Of a stretch of DNA of 64,000 bases, positions 1-9,154 are shown piece after piece. The notes below the pieces were generated by a model, which did no database searches, had not been told where the DNA came from, and saw nothing but the letters and a program-made list of their open reading frames with translations. Within the stretch, counting starts at the first letter, position 1. Every line of letters begins with the position of its first letter. Origin of the DNA: Cybelea sp963824595. GTDB taxonomy: Bacteria; Vulcanimicrobiota; Vulcanimicrobiia; Vulcanimicrobiales; Vulcanimicrobiaceae. The stretch is taken from positions 62,001 to 126,000 of the forward strand of contig CAWGPY010000006.1 in the NCBI GenBank assembly GCA_963824595.1. Reading direction: 5' to 3'. A program made the translations under genes and the position numbers.

Positions 1-32
1 GCCGAAAGGTTGCGGATCGCGCGGTTGGTCAT
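1..32 (-). CDS. Start of an unidentified gene, cut by the window edge
   Basis: On the minus strand an ATG (30-32) overlaps the stop of the preceding gene in an ATGA junction and opens a frame reading MTNRAIRNLS before the window ends. Only ten residues are visible, so no function can be given. The position, downstream of carB and one unknown gene in the same direction, would suit another pyrimidine gene, but nothing in the residues proves that. Confidence 0.5.
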   Translation of the reverse strand, partial: MTNRAIRNLS

Positions 33-697
33 GCCTCGCGCAGCACCCAGACGCCGCGCTCGGTTCGCACCGCCAGGTGCGGGCGGCGGGGATCCGCGCC
101 GAGGACGGCGTTTACGACCGCACGCTCGGTCGCGCCGTCTACCAGCGCGCCCGCCAGCGCAACCTCGACGCCCAGCTCGTCGAGCAGCGCCGCCACGACG
201 TACGCGCACGACGGCAGCGTTTCGAAGTGACGCTCCTCGTACGGTCCTTCGCGCCACGGTCCGCGCTTGCCGAACACTTGCGCGTGGTAGTCCCAGGCGC
301 AGAGTTGCTTCTCTCTCCAGACGAAGTCCCCGAGCACGCAGAGCCGGCGGCAGGCGGAACACTGCCCCAGCGCCGCGGGCGGGCTCGCGAGCCCCTCGGC
401 GACGTCGTCGGGCAAGTCTTCGGCGTTGACGACGCTGCTTTCATCGACGCGCGCCGGAAACGGCGCGTCCCATTCGACCCGAGCGAGCAGCTCGAGGTCG
501 CGCACCGAGGCGACGAACGCGCGCTCGTCTTCCGGAGGAAACGTGCGGTCGATCCACTCGAAGAGACCCTTGCGGGGCACGCGGGCCTCTTGACGGCCCT
601 CGCCGATCTCGACGCCGAGCGGCGTGCGCGCCAGGGGAAGCAGCGCGACGGAGACCGTCCCGTCGTCGCCCGCGCGCAGCGAGCTGACGACCGCCAG
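29..697 (-). CDS. Uncharacterised Cys-containing protein downstream of carB
   Basis: I do not recognise this protein. Its middle holds a cysteine cluster, CSACRRLC, with a further Cys about 17 residues on (KQLCAWDY) and another in LPSCAYV, which suggests a structural metal site or a redox centre. There is no signal peptide or membrane segment. It is not PyrK, since no flavin/NAD reductase domain is visible. It follows carB on the same strand and is coupled to the next gene by ATGA. The start is uncertain. The only ATG (862) would overlap carB by 115 bp with low-complexity residues. A GTG at 580 gives 183 residues. The coding-like frame reaches back to about 718, so I placed the start at a CTG (695-697), which gives 222 residues. 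Confidence 0.6.
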   Translation of the reverse strand: MAVVSSLRAGDDGTVSVALLPLARTPLGVEIGEGRQEARVPRKGLFEWIDRTFPPEDERAFVASVRDLELLARVEWDAPFPARVDESSVVNAEDLPDDVAEGLASPPAALGQCSACRRLCVLGDFVWREKQLCAWDYHAQVFGKRGPWREGPYEERHFETLPSCAYVVAALLDELGVEVALAGALVDGATERAVVNAVLGADPRRPHLAVRTERGVWVLREA

Positions 698-747
698 CGT
701 CGTCTCGTTACCCCCGATTGCGAAGACTTGCTCCGGAGACGGCGACT

Positions 748-3700
748 CTACGAGCCGATCGTGACTCGTGCGCTGCGGTACTCTTGCAGGCTGCGCGGCG
801 GGCCGGCCTTGCTTGCCAGCGCCTCCGCCAGCGCTCGCGCCGTGTCCAAACTCGTCAAACACGCGATATTCGCTTCGACCGCCGCGCGGCGAATCTTGTA
901 ATCGTCGGAGATTTCCCGCGCGCCTTTCGCATCGTTGATGACGAGATCCACTCCGCGCGACGCGATGAGATCGAGCACGTGCGGCGAGCCGTCGGCGATC
1001 TTATTGATGGGCTGGGTTGCGATGCCGGCCTCTTCGAGCACGGCGCGCGTGCCGGGCGTCGCGACGAGCGTGTGCCCGAGCGCCGCGTAGTCTCGCAGCA
1101 CTGGAATCGAGTCCAGCTTCTCCTCGTCGGCGATCGAGACGAGAATGCGTCCGCCGGTTCCCGGCAGGCGCACGCCGGCCGCCAAGAACCCCTTGCGCAG
1201 CGCGCCGCCGAACGTCTCGTCGATGCCGAGCACCTCGCCGGTGGACTTCATCTCGGGACCGAGCACCGTTTCGACTCCGCGCATCTTCGAGAACGAGAAG
1301 ACGGGCACTTTCACGACGACGTACGGCACGTGCGGCAGCAGCCCCGTTCCATACTCCATGTCGCGCAGTTTCTCGCCCAGCGCGATACGGGTGGCGGCCG
1401 CGACGAGATTGACGCCCGTCGCCTTCTGAATGATCGGCACCGTGCGGCTCGCTCGCGGATTGGCTTCGATGATGTAAAGCGTCGCGTCGTGGACGACGAA
1501 CTGGAGGTTGATCAGGCCGCGGATGCCCAGCTCGCGGGCGACGGCCAGCGAAACGTCGGCGATCCTGCGCTCCATCGCGGCGTCGATCGTGACCGCGGGA
1601 TAGACGCTGATCGAATCACCGGAATGGACGCCCGCGCGCTCGAGGTGCTCGAAGATTCCCGGAATCAGCACGTCGTCGCCGTCGAAAACGGCGTCCACCT
1701 CGACTTCGAGCCCGCGCAGGTATTTGTCGACCAGCAGCGGGGCGTCGGGCAGGATGGGCGGAGCCGACTCCGCGTAGGCGGCGAGCTGCGCCTCGTTGTC
1801 CACGATCTCCATCGCCCGTCCGCCCAGCACGAACGACGGCCGCACGAGCACCGGAAACCCCAGCTCGCGTGCGATGGCGCGAGCTTCGCGGAAGCTCCGC
1901 GCCGCCTTGCCGTTCGGGCGCGCCACTCCCAACCGCGCGAGCGCGGCGTCGAACTGCTCGCGGTTCTCGGCCATGTCGAGCGAACGCCGGTCGCTTCCGA
2001 CGATGGGAACGCCGCGCCGGCTCAGCTCGCCGGCGAGATTGATCGCCGTTTGGCCGCCGAACGCGAGCATCACGCCCTGCGCGTTCGTCGCGCGGTACGC
2101 GGCTTCGACTTCGTCGGCACCCGGCGGCTCGAAGACCAGAACGTCGGAGATATCGAAGTCGGTCGACACGGTCTCGGGGTTGTTGTTGAGGACGACGGGC
2201 GAGCGCCCCGCGTTTTTGAGCGCCCACGCCGCGTGAACGCAGCTGTAATCGAACTCGATCCCTTGCCCGATACGAATCGGCCCGCTGCCGACGACGACGA
2301 CAGCGTCGGCCGGCGTCGCCCGCATCTCGTCGAGCTCGCCGCGCGAAAGGTAGTAGTAGGGCGAGCGCGCCGGAAACTCGGCGGCGGCGGTGTCGACCAT
2401 GCGAAACGCCGCTCCCGCGGGCTTGCCGTTGCGCGGCGCGTGCGTCCCCAATCGAGCGAGGCCCGTCGTCGAGTATCCGCACGCGAGCGCCTCGTCGAGG
2501 TCGGCCCGCGACGGATCGCCGCGCAGCCGGTCTTCCAGCGCGACCAGGTCGGCGAGCTCGTCGAGCCAGAACCGGTCGATCGCGGAAATCGCGTGGATGC
2601 GTTCGATCGCGCCCGCGCGGCCGCCCGTGCCGGCGCGGCGCAGCAGCTCGCACACGGCGAAGAGGCGCTCGTGCGTAGCGCGCGTCACGATCGATTCCAG
2701 CTCGGCTTCGCTCCATTCGGTCAGCGCCCCGGTCAGCGTCTCGTGATTGAGATCGAGGCCGCGCACGGCCTTGAGTAGCGCGGCGCGGAACGTGCGGCCG
2801 ATGCCCATGGCCTCGCCGGTCGATTTCATCTGCGTGCCGAGCGCGGTGTCGGCGAACGGGAACTTGTCGAACGGCCAGCGCGGAATCTTGACGACGACGT
2901 AGTCGAGGGTCGGCTCGTACGCGGCCTTCGTCACGCCGGTCACCGGGTTGGGAATCTCGTCGAGGCGCTGCCCGAGCGCGATCCGCGTAGAGATCTTGGC
3001 GATCGGATAGCCGGTGGCTTTCGACGCGAGCGCCGAGCTGCGCGAGACGCGGGGGTTGACTTCGATGATCGCGTACTCCGAGCGATCGGGATGAAGCGCG
3101 AACTGGATGTTGCAGCCACCCTTCACGTTGAGGGCGCGAATCACGTTAATGCTGGCGGTGCGCAGCATCTGATACTCGAGGTCGGAGAGCGTCTGCGACG
3201 GCGCGACGACGATGGAGTCGCCCGTGTGCACGCCGACCGGATCGATGTTCTCCATGTTGCAGACCACGATGCAGTTGCCCGCACCGTCGCGCAGCACTTC
3301 GTATTCGATCTCTTTCCAGCCGAGCAGCGACGTTTCCAGAAGAGCCTGACCGATCAGGCTCGCGTTGAGGCCGGCGTTCAGGGTCGTTCTCAGCTGATCG
3401 TCGTCGTAAACGATGCCGCCCCCGGTTCCGGCCAACGTGTAGGCGGGGCGGACGACGAGCGGATACCCCGCGTGCTGCGCGAAGGCCAGCCCCGCGTCGA
3501 TCTCGGTGACGATCGCGCTCTCGGGAACCGGTTCGCCGATCTCCTGCATCTTGAGCTTGAAGCGCTCGCGGTCTTCCGCGAGCCGAATCGTTTCGATCGG
3601 CGTGCCGAGCAGCTCGACGCCGTACTTGCGGAGCACGCCGGCCTCGTCGAGCTCGACGGCGAGATTCAAGCCGGTCTGGCCGCCCAGCGTCGGCAGCAGC

Positions 3701-3942
3701 GCGTCGGGGCGTTCGCGGGCGATGATTTCTTCGACCGATGCCACGGCGAGCGGCTCGAGGTAGACCGCGTCGGCCATCTCGGGATCGGTCATGATCGTCG
3801 CGGGATTCGAGTTGACGAGGACGACGCGGTGGCCTTCTTCGCGCAGAGCGCGGCACGCTTGAACGCCGGCGTAGTCAAACTCTGCGGCCTGACCGATCAC
3901 GATCGGTCCCGAACCGATGACCATCACGTTCCGGCGGGGCAT
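748..3942 (-). CDS. carB: Carbamoyl-phosphate synthase large subunit
   Basis: CarB makes carbamoyl phosphate from bicarbonate, ATP and glutamine-derived ammonia for pyrimidine and arginine synthesis, as a cytoplasmic heterodimer with CarA. At 1064 residues it is the usual length. The two homologous ATP-grasp halves are visible: the first opens with MVIGSGPIVIGQAAEFDYAG, and the second repeats the pattern as VVVGSGPIRIGQGIEFDYSC near the middle, followed by an MGS-like allosteric tail ending in RSLQEY. The ATG at 3942 sits directly before the conserved N terminus (MPRRNVMVIGSG). Unlike carA, which lies in the pyr operon at 11791-12882, carB stands about 8 kb away with its own 97-bp upstream gap. 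Confidence 0.98.
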   Translation of the reverse strand: MPRRNVMVIGSGPIVIGQAAEFDYAGVQACRALREEGHRVVLVNSNPATIMTDPEMADAVYLEPLAVASVEEIIARERPDALLPTLGGQTGLNLAVELDEAGVLRKYGVELLGTPIETIRLAEDRERFKLKMQEIGEPVPESAIVTEIDAGLAFAQHAGYPLVVRPAYTLAGTGGGIVYDDDQLRTTLNAGLNASLIGQALLETSLLGWKEIEYEVLRDGAGNCIVVCNMENIDPVGVHTGDSIVVAPSQTLSDLEYQMLRTASINVIRALNVKGGCNIQFALHPDRSEYAIIEVNPRVSRSSALASKATGYPIAKISTRIALGQRLDEIPNPVTGVTKAAYEPTLDYVVVKIPRWPFDKFPFADTALGTQMKSTGEAMGIGRTFRAALLKAVRGLDLNHETLTGALTEWSEAELESIVTRATHERLFAVCELLRRAGTGGRAGAIERIHAISAIDRFWLDELADLVALEDRLRGDPSRADLDEALACGYSTTGLARLGTHAPRNGKPAGAAFRMVDTAAAEFPARSPYYYLSRGELDEMRATPADAVVVVGSGPIRIGQGIEFDYSCVHAAWALKNAGRSPVVLNNNPETVSTDFDISDVLVFEPPGADEVEAAYRATNAQGVMLAFGGQTAINLAGELSRRGVPIVGSDRRSLDMAENREQFDAALARLGVARPNGKAARSFREARAIARELGFPVLVRPSFVLGGRAMEIVDNEAQLAAYAESAPPILPDAPLLVDKYLRGLEVEVDAVFDGDDVLIPGIFEHLERAGVHSGDSISVYPAVTIDAAMERRIADVSLAVARELGIRGLINLQFVVHDATLYIIEANPRASRTVPIIQKATGVNLVAAATRIALGEKLRDMEYGTGLLPHVPYVVVKVPVFSFSKMRGVETVLGPEMKSTGEVLGIDETFGGALRKGFLAAGVRLPGTGGRILVSIADEEKLDSIPVLRDYAALGHTLVATPGTRAVLEEAGIATQPINKIADGSPHVLDLIASRGVDLVINDAKGAREISDDYKIRRAAVEANIACLTSLDTARALAEALASKAGPPRSLQEYRSARVTIGS

Positions 3943-4039
3943 CCTCGGGCCGACTCATTATCGAGGCGGCGGCGCGCCACCTCCCGCGGGGTTCCCCGCT
4001 ACATTCTAAAGCGAGTGTTGGTTAGGCGATTCGTACGGC

Positions 4040-5380
4040 TCACGGTGTCACCGCGAAGACGGTTCCAAGGCATCCGTAGGGGCATCGGGGTGGCTGACCT
4101 ACCCTGCCGCCGGATTCCGTTGCGCCGTAGAGCACGCCGTCGAGGTAGATCAGACCTCCCCTCGGATTGATGCCGTCGGGTGCGCCGCGAAATTCGTGGA
4201 GAATGCCGTAGCCCCGGCCTGGTGCCCCGATTTCGAAAACCGTTCCACAACCATAGCCCTGGCATCCCGGCTCACCACCCGCGGTCGTCGTGCCGTAGAG
4301 GGTGCCGTTGACGGGCACCAAACCGTTCGGCCCCGCTCCGTCCGATCCGTGGAAACGATGCAGAACGCGTTGCCTGCCCGACGCGCTCACCTCGAACACC
4401 GTTCCACAGCCAAAGCCGGTGGCGACGCATACGGAGCCGCCGCCGCCGCTGGTGGTACCGTAGAGCTTACCGTTGGCGTTGACGAGGCTTGCGTTCGGAG
4501 CAACGCCGTCGTTGCCACCCTTGAAACGGTACAGCACTCGATAGCGATCGCCCGAGGGGCTCATCTCGAAAACGGTGCCACACCCTTCATTGCACGACCC
4601 CGCGTAACGACCGCCGCCGGTGGTGGTACCGTACAGCAGTCCGTTCATCGCCGTCAGACCCGAACTCGGATAGCCGCCGTCCCGTTTCTTGTTTGCTCCG
4701 CCGCCTTCGAAGACGTGAAGCACCTGTTCCGTGCCCGACGTCGTAACGCTGAAGGCGATTCCGCACCCGTGCGTATTGAGGTTATTGCACTTTGCGCTGC
4801 CGCCTTGACTGGTAGTACCGTAGAGCACGCCGTCCACGGCGATAAGATTGGCTTGGGGAGCGGCACCATCACCGGCAGCCTGCCCTTTGAAGCTATAGAT
4901 GACGCTTTCGGCGCCGGTGTTGGGGTCTATTGCAAAGACGGAGCCCGCGCCGTTCTCGCCCCCGCCTCCCGTCGTGCCGTAGAGCCCACCGTCCACCGAG
5001 ACCAGGTTCGCTGAGGGAAACGCACCATCCGGAGTTCCCTTGAAGCGGTGCAGCACTCGTTCTCCGCCCGAAGGGCTGACTCGATAGACGGTCCCGCAGC
5101 CGGAATATTTGCAGCCTTTGGCGGCGCCGCCCTGGCCGGCGCCGCCCTGGGCCGTCGTTCCGTACAGCACGCCATTCGCGGCCGTCAGGCCCGCATATGG
5201 TTCCTGGCCGTCACGGCGTGACAACCCTTTGAACCCGTAGAGGACGCTTTCGCTTACCGCCGTGCGGAGCGACGTGGACGATGTGTTCGTTGTAGGGAAA
5301 ATACCGCTGCCGGGACCGCCGCACGCGACGAGGGCCGCCGCACTGACGCAGGCCCCGGCGATTTTGAATGGAGTGCTCAC
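4040..5380 (-). CDS. GloVer-repeat lipoprotein
   Basis: A secreted lipoprotein of 446 residues. A type II signal peptide ends in LVAC, with Cys20 as the lipidation site. The mature part is seven tandem units of about 55 residues, each with a Y-x-F-x-G strand, a DG..P.A.L turn and the signature LYGTT(T/S)xGG, often followed by a GCGTVF strand. This is the architecture called choice-of-anchor tandem-repeat GloVer. A beta-propeller-like surface protein is likely, but the ligand is unknown. The start is GTG, with GGAG about 10 nt upstream. A fragment of the same family lies at 52360 and another full start at 63791, so the family is multicopy here. Confidence 0.85.
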   Translation of the reverse strand: MSTPFKIAGACVSAAALVACGGPGSGIFPTTNTSSTSLRTAVSESVLYGFKGLSRRDGQEPYAGLTAANGVLYGTTAQGGAGQGGAAKGCKYSGCGTVYRVSPSGGERVLHRFKGTPDGAFPSANLVSVDGGLYGTTGGGGENGAGSVFAIDPNTGAESVIYSFKGQAAGDGAAPQANLIAVDGVLYGTTSQGGSAKCNNLNTHGCGIAFSVTTSGTEQVLHVFEGGGANKKRDGGYPSSGLTAMNGLLYGTTTGGGRYAGSCNEGCGTVFEMSPSGDRYRVLYRFKGGNDGVAPNASLVNANGKLYGTTSGGGGSVCVATGFGCGTVFEVSASGRQRVLHRFHGSDGAGPNGLVPVNGTLYGTTTAGGEPGCQGYGCGTVFEIGAPGRGYGILHEFRGAPDGINPRGGLIYLDGVLYGATESGGRVGQPPRCPYGCLGTVFAVTP

Positions 5381-5617
5381 GGGCAGTTGCTCCGAATTGA
5401 AAAAAAAGTCGGTCTCGATGGCCTCGAGGCCCTTCTTCTCAAAATGTCACTTTTCGTCGCTGGAATGAAGGGCCGTTCGTCCTCCGTGCACTGGGCCTAA
5501 GAGCGCGTCTTGCCGCCGCAAGGAACGAGCGAACGGCATAGTCAACGCACGTACGGGGTCGCCCGTCGGCACCCCGGCCGCCGTAAGGCGCACCTCGATC
5601 GCCATAAAGGATGGGCT

Positions 5618-5890
5618 ATGTTCGTTTCGGTCATTCATAGGATCACCGACCCCGACGCGTTTTGGGCCACCGTTGCGGCAACGAAAGAGATCCCCGCCCA
5701 CCTCAAGCTGCATCAAACTGTGACGGGCGACGATCGCACGACGGCGATCTGTTTGTGGGAAGCCGCCTCGGTTGACGCCGTGAGGGACCTTCTCGAGCCG
5801 CTGCTCGGGGGCGTCTGCAAAAACGAGTACGTTGCGGTCGACTCCGCAAGCTCCATGGGGCTCCCTGCGGCTGCAAGCGCGAGCGCTTGA
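5618..5890 (+). CDS. Small uncharacterised protein, 90 aa
   Basis: Begins MFVSVIHRITDPDAFW and runs 90 residues with no signal peptide. Its size and alternating hydrophobic strands recall the dimeric alpha/beta (ferredoxin-like) barrel families, but I cannot name the family. The ATG at 5618 is preferred over upstream in-frame codons because AAAGGA lies just before it at the right distance. Its stop overlaps the TTG start of the methyltransferase gene (TTGA), so the two are probably translationally coupled. Confidence 0.6.
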   Translation: MFVSVIHRITDPDAFWATVAATKEIPAHLKLHQTVTGDDRTTAICLWEAASVDAVRDLLEPLLGGVCKNEYVAVDSASSMGLPAAASASA

Positions 5891-6513
5891 CTCGCTCCTC
5901 CGGTCGCGGAGGAGCTAAACAGCCGTACGTATTCTCGCACGAGCGCGCCGGCGTGCTCGATGATCCCGAACGAGAAGGCTGGCTTCCGACCGCCGCGATC
6001 GTCGAGCTGCTCGACGCTCCCGCGGGCTCGCGCGTTCTCGATTTCGGCACCGGCACGGGCCGGTACGGCCTTGCCGTTGCACGGGCTCGTCCGGACGTTC
6101 GCGTCGTCGCCTACGACGTGCAGCCCGAAATGCTCGACATCGCTCGCCGCCGGGCCGCGGACTCACACCTCGAGAACTTCAGCCCTGCAAATTGGGAAGA
6201 GACGCAGGCCAGGGCGCCGTACGACCGCATCTTCGCGCTGAACGTGCTCCACGAGATCGACGACGCTGCGCTTCGTTCGCTCGCGCCGCTTCTGGCGCCG
6301 CGCGGCGACGTCGTGATCTTCGATTGGGACGCGACCATAGATCGGCCAACGGGCCCACCGGCCGAACACGCCCACAGCCCCGCCGAAGGATGGGAGCGCA
6401 TCGATCGCAGCGGCCTGCGATGCATCGAGCGCATCCGCGACGCGCGTTTTCCCTACCACTTCATCGTGAGAGCCGCACGCCGGGAGCACGATGATCCAGG
6501 GTCCGGGTCTTAA
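5887..6513 (+). CDS. SAM-dependent class I methyltransferase
   Basis: A 208-residue cytoplasmic methyltransferase of the UbiE/Methyltransf_11 type. Motif I is visible as VLDFGTGTGRYGLAVA, the acidic SAM-ribose residue follows in VVAYDVQPEMLD, and motif IV is YDRIFALNVLHEIDD. The substrate cannot be read from sequence. The TTG start (5887) overlaps the stop of the preceding 90-residue protein by TTGA, so the pair forms a small operon. The N-terminal stretch FSHERAGVLDDPEREGWLP is typical of this methyltransferase family. Confidence 0.85.
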   Translation: MTRSSGRGGAKQPYVFSHERAGVLDDPEREGWLPTAAIVELLDAPAGSRVLDFGTGTGRYGLAVARARPDVRVVAYDVQPEMLDIARRRAADSHLENFSPANWEETQARAPYDRIFALNVLHEIDDAALRSLAPLLAPRGDVVIFDWDATIDRPTGPPAEHAHSPAEGWERIDRSGLRCIERIRDARFPYHFIVRAARREHDDPGSGS

Positions 6514-6638
6514 CGGGTACCCGGGTGGCCCCGTGGCCCGGCGATCGGTGCCGAGGAAAGTCACCCGTGGTTGCGAACCGCACTTACCCGGCAACCCCTT
6601 TTTGAGGTTCCCGCGGTTACAGAAGGGAGCCAAAACTC

Positions 6639-7649
6639 GTGCAATCACGTGCAGTGCTCATTGGTGCGGCAAGTTTGGGCGTCGCGCTCCTCGCAGGATG
6701 CGCCGGCGGAACGCAAGGCGCGGATCAATCGTTGCCAGCAACCGGTGGCGAGCAATCGAGTCGCGCCGCCCGCTCCGGCTTAGAGGCTAGCGGCCTCGCA
6801 TCTCAGTTCTCGCTCCAATTCCCGCTCGTGCCGCGAGTCAGACCGTCGAAAAACCGCTACAAGGGGTTCAAGGATCTCTTCGTTTCAGACTTCGGCACCG
6901 GCGTGGTCGAATTGCTAAAGAACGGAAGCTATTCTCCCGACAGGACGATCACCGCAGGCGTCGATGGCCCGTTCGGCAATTGGCTGGATAAAAAGGGCAA
7001 CTTCTATCTGGCGAACTTTGCGGGTGGGTATATTACCGAGTACGCGCCCAAAAAGACCTCAGTAGAATTCACGTATCTTGACAATGATGCCATCTCGGTC
7101 TCAACGGATTCGATGGGCAACGTTTACGAAGCCGACGTTGGCGGATACGTGAACGAATACCCCCAGGGTAGCAACTCGGTCATCAACAGCTGTCTGCAAG
7201 GCGCCAGCGAGACGGAAGGCGTGGCCATAGACAAGAGCGGCAACGTGTTCGTCGACTACGAGAACCTCGACCACGATCGAGCGTACATCACCGAGTACAA
7301 AGGCGGCCTCAACGGTTGCAACGGCACCGTGCTCGGCGTAACGTTGAAATCTGCGGGCGGCATGGTGTTGGACAAGAACAACGATCTGGTGGCTTGCGAT
7401 GAGCAAGCACGTTTGGTGGATGTTATTTCTCCACCCTATAACAGCGTAAGTCGTATCCTCGGTTCTCCCTACTTCGCGGATCCGCTCCACGTAACGCTGA
7501 GCAAGGACAATGCGACCGCCTTCGTAGCCGATCGGGCAGCTGTGTATGTTTTCAACTACAACACGGGAACCGTCACCGCGACGCTCGGTACCGCGAATGG
7601 CCTGTCGGAGCCGAATAGCGCCGTCGACGCGCCCAACTACGTACCGTGA
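6639..7649 (+). CDS. Beta-propeller (NHL/SMP-30-like) lipoprotein
   Basis: A 336-residue lipoprotein. The signal peptide ends in LLAGC, with lipidated Cys21. Repeats of the form (S/K)xGNxYxAxxxGGYxxEY, such as KKGNFYLANFAGGYITEY, alternate through the mature part, as in NHL-type beta-propellers. The function is unknown; structural binding or scaffolding outside the inner membrane is the usual guess. The GTG at 6639 is chosen because AAGGGAGC sits just upstream. It converges on pdxH with a 12-bp gap. Confidence 0.75.
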   Translation: MQSRAVLIGAASLGVALLAGCAGGTQGADQSLPATGGEQSSRAARSGLEASGLASQFSLQFPLVPRVRPSKNRYKGFKDLFVSDFGTGVVELLKNGSYSPDRTITAGVDGPFGNWLDKKGNFYLANFAGGYITEYAPKKTSVEFTYLDNDAISVSTDSMGNVYEADVGGYVNEYPQGSNSVINSCLQGASETEGVAIDKSGNVFVDYENLDHDRAYITEYKGGLNGCNGTVLGVTLKSAGGMVLDKNNDLVACDEQARLVDVISPPYNSVSRILGSPYFADPLHVTLSKDNATAFVADRAAVYVFNYNTGTVTATLGTANGLSEPNSAVDAPNYVP

Positions 7650-7661
7650 ACCGATCCAGAG

Positions 7662-8237
7662 CTACGGCTGCAAGCGCGTTTGCTGCCAGCCGTCGCCCGT
7701 CTTGACGTAGACGATGCGCTCGTGCATCCGGTTGGGACGGCCCTGCCAAAACTCGATGCGCGACGGCACGAGGAGATAACCGCCCCAGGAGTGCGGGCGG
7801 GGCACGTTCTCACCGTCGAATCGCTGCTCGAAGTGCGCGAAGCGCTCGTCGAGCGTCGCCTGGGACTCCAGCGGTTCGCTCTGCTCCGACGCCCACGCCG
7901 CTATGCGGTGTCCGCGCGGGCGCGCGTGGAAGTAGTCGTCGGATTCGTCGTCGCTCAGCCGCTCGACGTCGCCCTCGACGCGCACCTGGCGTTCGAGCGG
8001 GGGCCAATAGAGCGCGGCGGCGGCGCGCGGGTTGTCGCTCAGGTCGCGGCCCTTGCGACTGGTGTACGACGTGAAGAACCGCAGGCCGCGCGCGTCGACG
8101 CCCCGCAGCAGAACGATGCGAACCGACGGCCGCGCCCTCGCGTCGGCGGTTGCGAGGGCCATCGCGATCGCCGCGACGTGCGACGGTCCGCCCGCGTCGT
8201 CAATCCAGCGCGCGAGCTGCAGCAGCGGATCGTTCAC
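7662..8237 (-). CDS. pdxH: Pyridoxine/pyridoxamine 5'-phosphate oxidase
   Basis: Oxidises pyridoxine or pyridoxamine 5'-phosphate to PLP using FMN and oxygen. At 191 residues it is close to the family length. Recognisable blocks are RIVLLRGVDARGLRFFTSY (FMN binding), SRKGRDLSDNPRAAALYW, the RQVRVEG strand and the C-terminal EFWQGRPNRMHER. It is the last gene of a ten-gene chain, and its ATG overlaps the stop of the vWA gene (ATGA). The PLP it makes serves enzymes such as the transsulfuration pair at 41475-44064, though that link is only metabolic. Confidence 0.95.
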   Translation of the reverse strand: MNDPLLQLARWIDDAGGPSHVAAIAMALATADARARPSVRIVLLRGVDARGLRFFTSYTSRKGRDLSDNPRAAAALYWPPLERQVRVEGDVERLSDDESDDYFHARPRGHRIAAWASEQSEPLESQATLDERFAHFEQRFDGENVPRPHSWGGYLLVPSRIEFWQGRPNRMHERIVYVKTGDGWQQTRLQP

Positions 8238-9154
8238 GGGTAACGCCCCAGGCCGAAACCCGCGAGAAACGCGACGAGCATTCCGAGCGCGCCCGCGACC
8301 GTCAAGCCGAGCGACGCGTCAACGGGTTTGCGCTGCAGCGACGTGATGCGGCCGAGGCGGGCGAGGGCGTCGCGAAGCTGGCCCGCGTTCTCCGCGCGCG
8401 AGTAGGCGCCGCCGCTGGCCTGCGCGTAGCCGCGAAGCGCGTCTTCGTCAATCGTGGCCTCTTGGTTCGTGCCGGGGATGAGGCCGCCGGACGGCGTGCC
8501 GATGCCGATCGTGTAGACGGGAACGTGGTTCGCGCCGAGCCACTGCGCGATCTCCTGCGGATCGGCGCCGGCGTTGTTGACGCCGTCGGTGATGAGGATC
8601 ACGACTCGATGGCCTCGCTTCGGCAGCATCTGCGCCGCAAGCTTGAGCGCGTCGCCGATCGCCGTGGCGCCGTCGGGCGACGGTACGTTTTCGAGCTCCG
8701 CCGCGACGGCCGCATGGTCGGCGCTCAGCGGCGCAACCACTCCCGCCGCTCCGGCGAACGAGATGATGCCGATCCGGGTTCCCGCCGGGCTTTCGGCGAT
8801 GAAGGCACGCGCGGCGGCCTTGGCCGCCCCGGCGCGCGTCGGAAAGACGTCGGTGGACGCCATCGAGCCCGAGGTGTCGATGCAGATGAACGCCGAGCCG
8901 TCGCGAGCGGGAACGAGCAGCGTCACGTGCGGTCCGGAGATGCCCAGCGCGAGCGCACCGAGCGCGACGATCCACAGCGCTGCGAGCGCGCGCGGGATCC
9001 ATCGGCGCGGCGACGCGGCCTGCACGAAGAATGCGACGTCGGAGTAGGCCAGATCGCGGGCGCTGCTGCGCCGCGCGAGCCACGCGTAGATCAGGGCGAA
9101 GATTGCGACGCAAGCGATTCCGAGCGCGAGCCGCGCCGGATGATCCACGCTCAC
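8234..9154 (-). CDS. von Willebrand factor A membrane protein (BatA/BatB-like)
   Basis: 306 residues: two N-terminal membrane segments (about 7-27 and 51-70), a vWA domain with the MIDAS motif DTSGSM followed by ITDGVNNAG, and a C-terminal membrane segment ending in GRYP. This is the layout of BatA/BatB proteins that work with MoxR ATPases. The GTG start (9152-9154) overlaps the DUF58 stop as GTGA. The reading frame stays open far upstream, but those residues are an Arg-rich shadow of DUF58, so I did not extend it. MoxR, DUF58 and the BatD-like gene lie immediately upstream. Confidence 0.88.
   Translation of the reverse strand: MSVDHPARLALGIACVAIFALIYAWLARRSSARDLAYSDVAFFVQAASPRRWIPRALAALWIVALGALALGISGPHVTLLVPARDGSAFICIDTSGSMASTDVFPTRAGAAKAAARAFIAESPAGTRIGIISFAGAAGVVAPLSADHAAVAAELENVPSPDGATAIGDALKLAAQMLPKRGHRVVILITDGVNNAGADPQEIAQWLGANHVPVYTIGIGTPSGGLIPGTNQEATIDEDALRGYAQASGGAYSRAENAGQLRDALARLGRITSLQRKPVDASLGLTVAGALGMLVAFLAGFGLGRYP

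Noticed and set aside
718..2778. A 686-codon plus-strand frame opposite carB
   Set aside because: No motif; composition is that of a GC-rich shadow, and carB is complete on the other strand.
6514..6638. Possible riboswitch in the GC-rich leader of the 6639 lipoprotein gene (GGTGCCGAGGAAAGTCACCC)
   Set aside because: It has pairing potential but I could not match it to the cobalamin, c-di-GMP or other class consensus.
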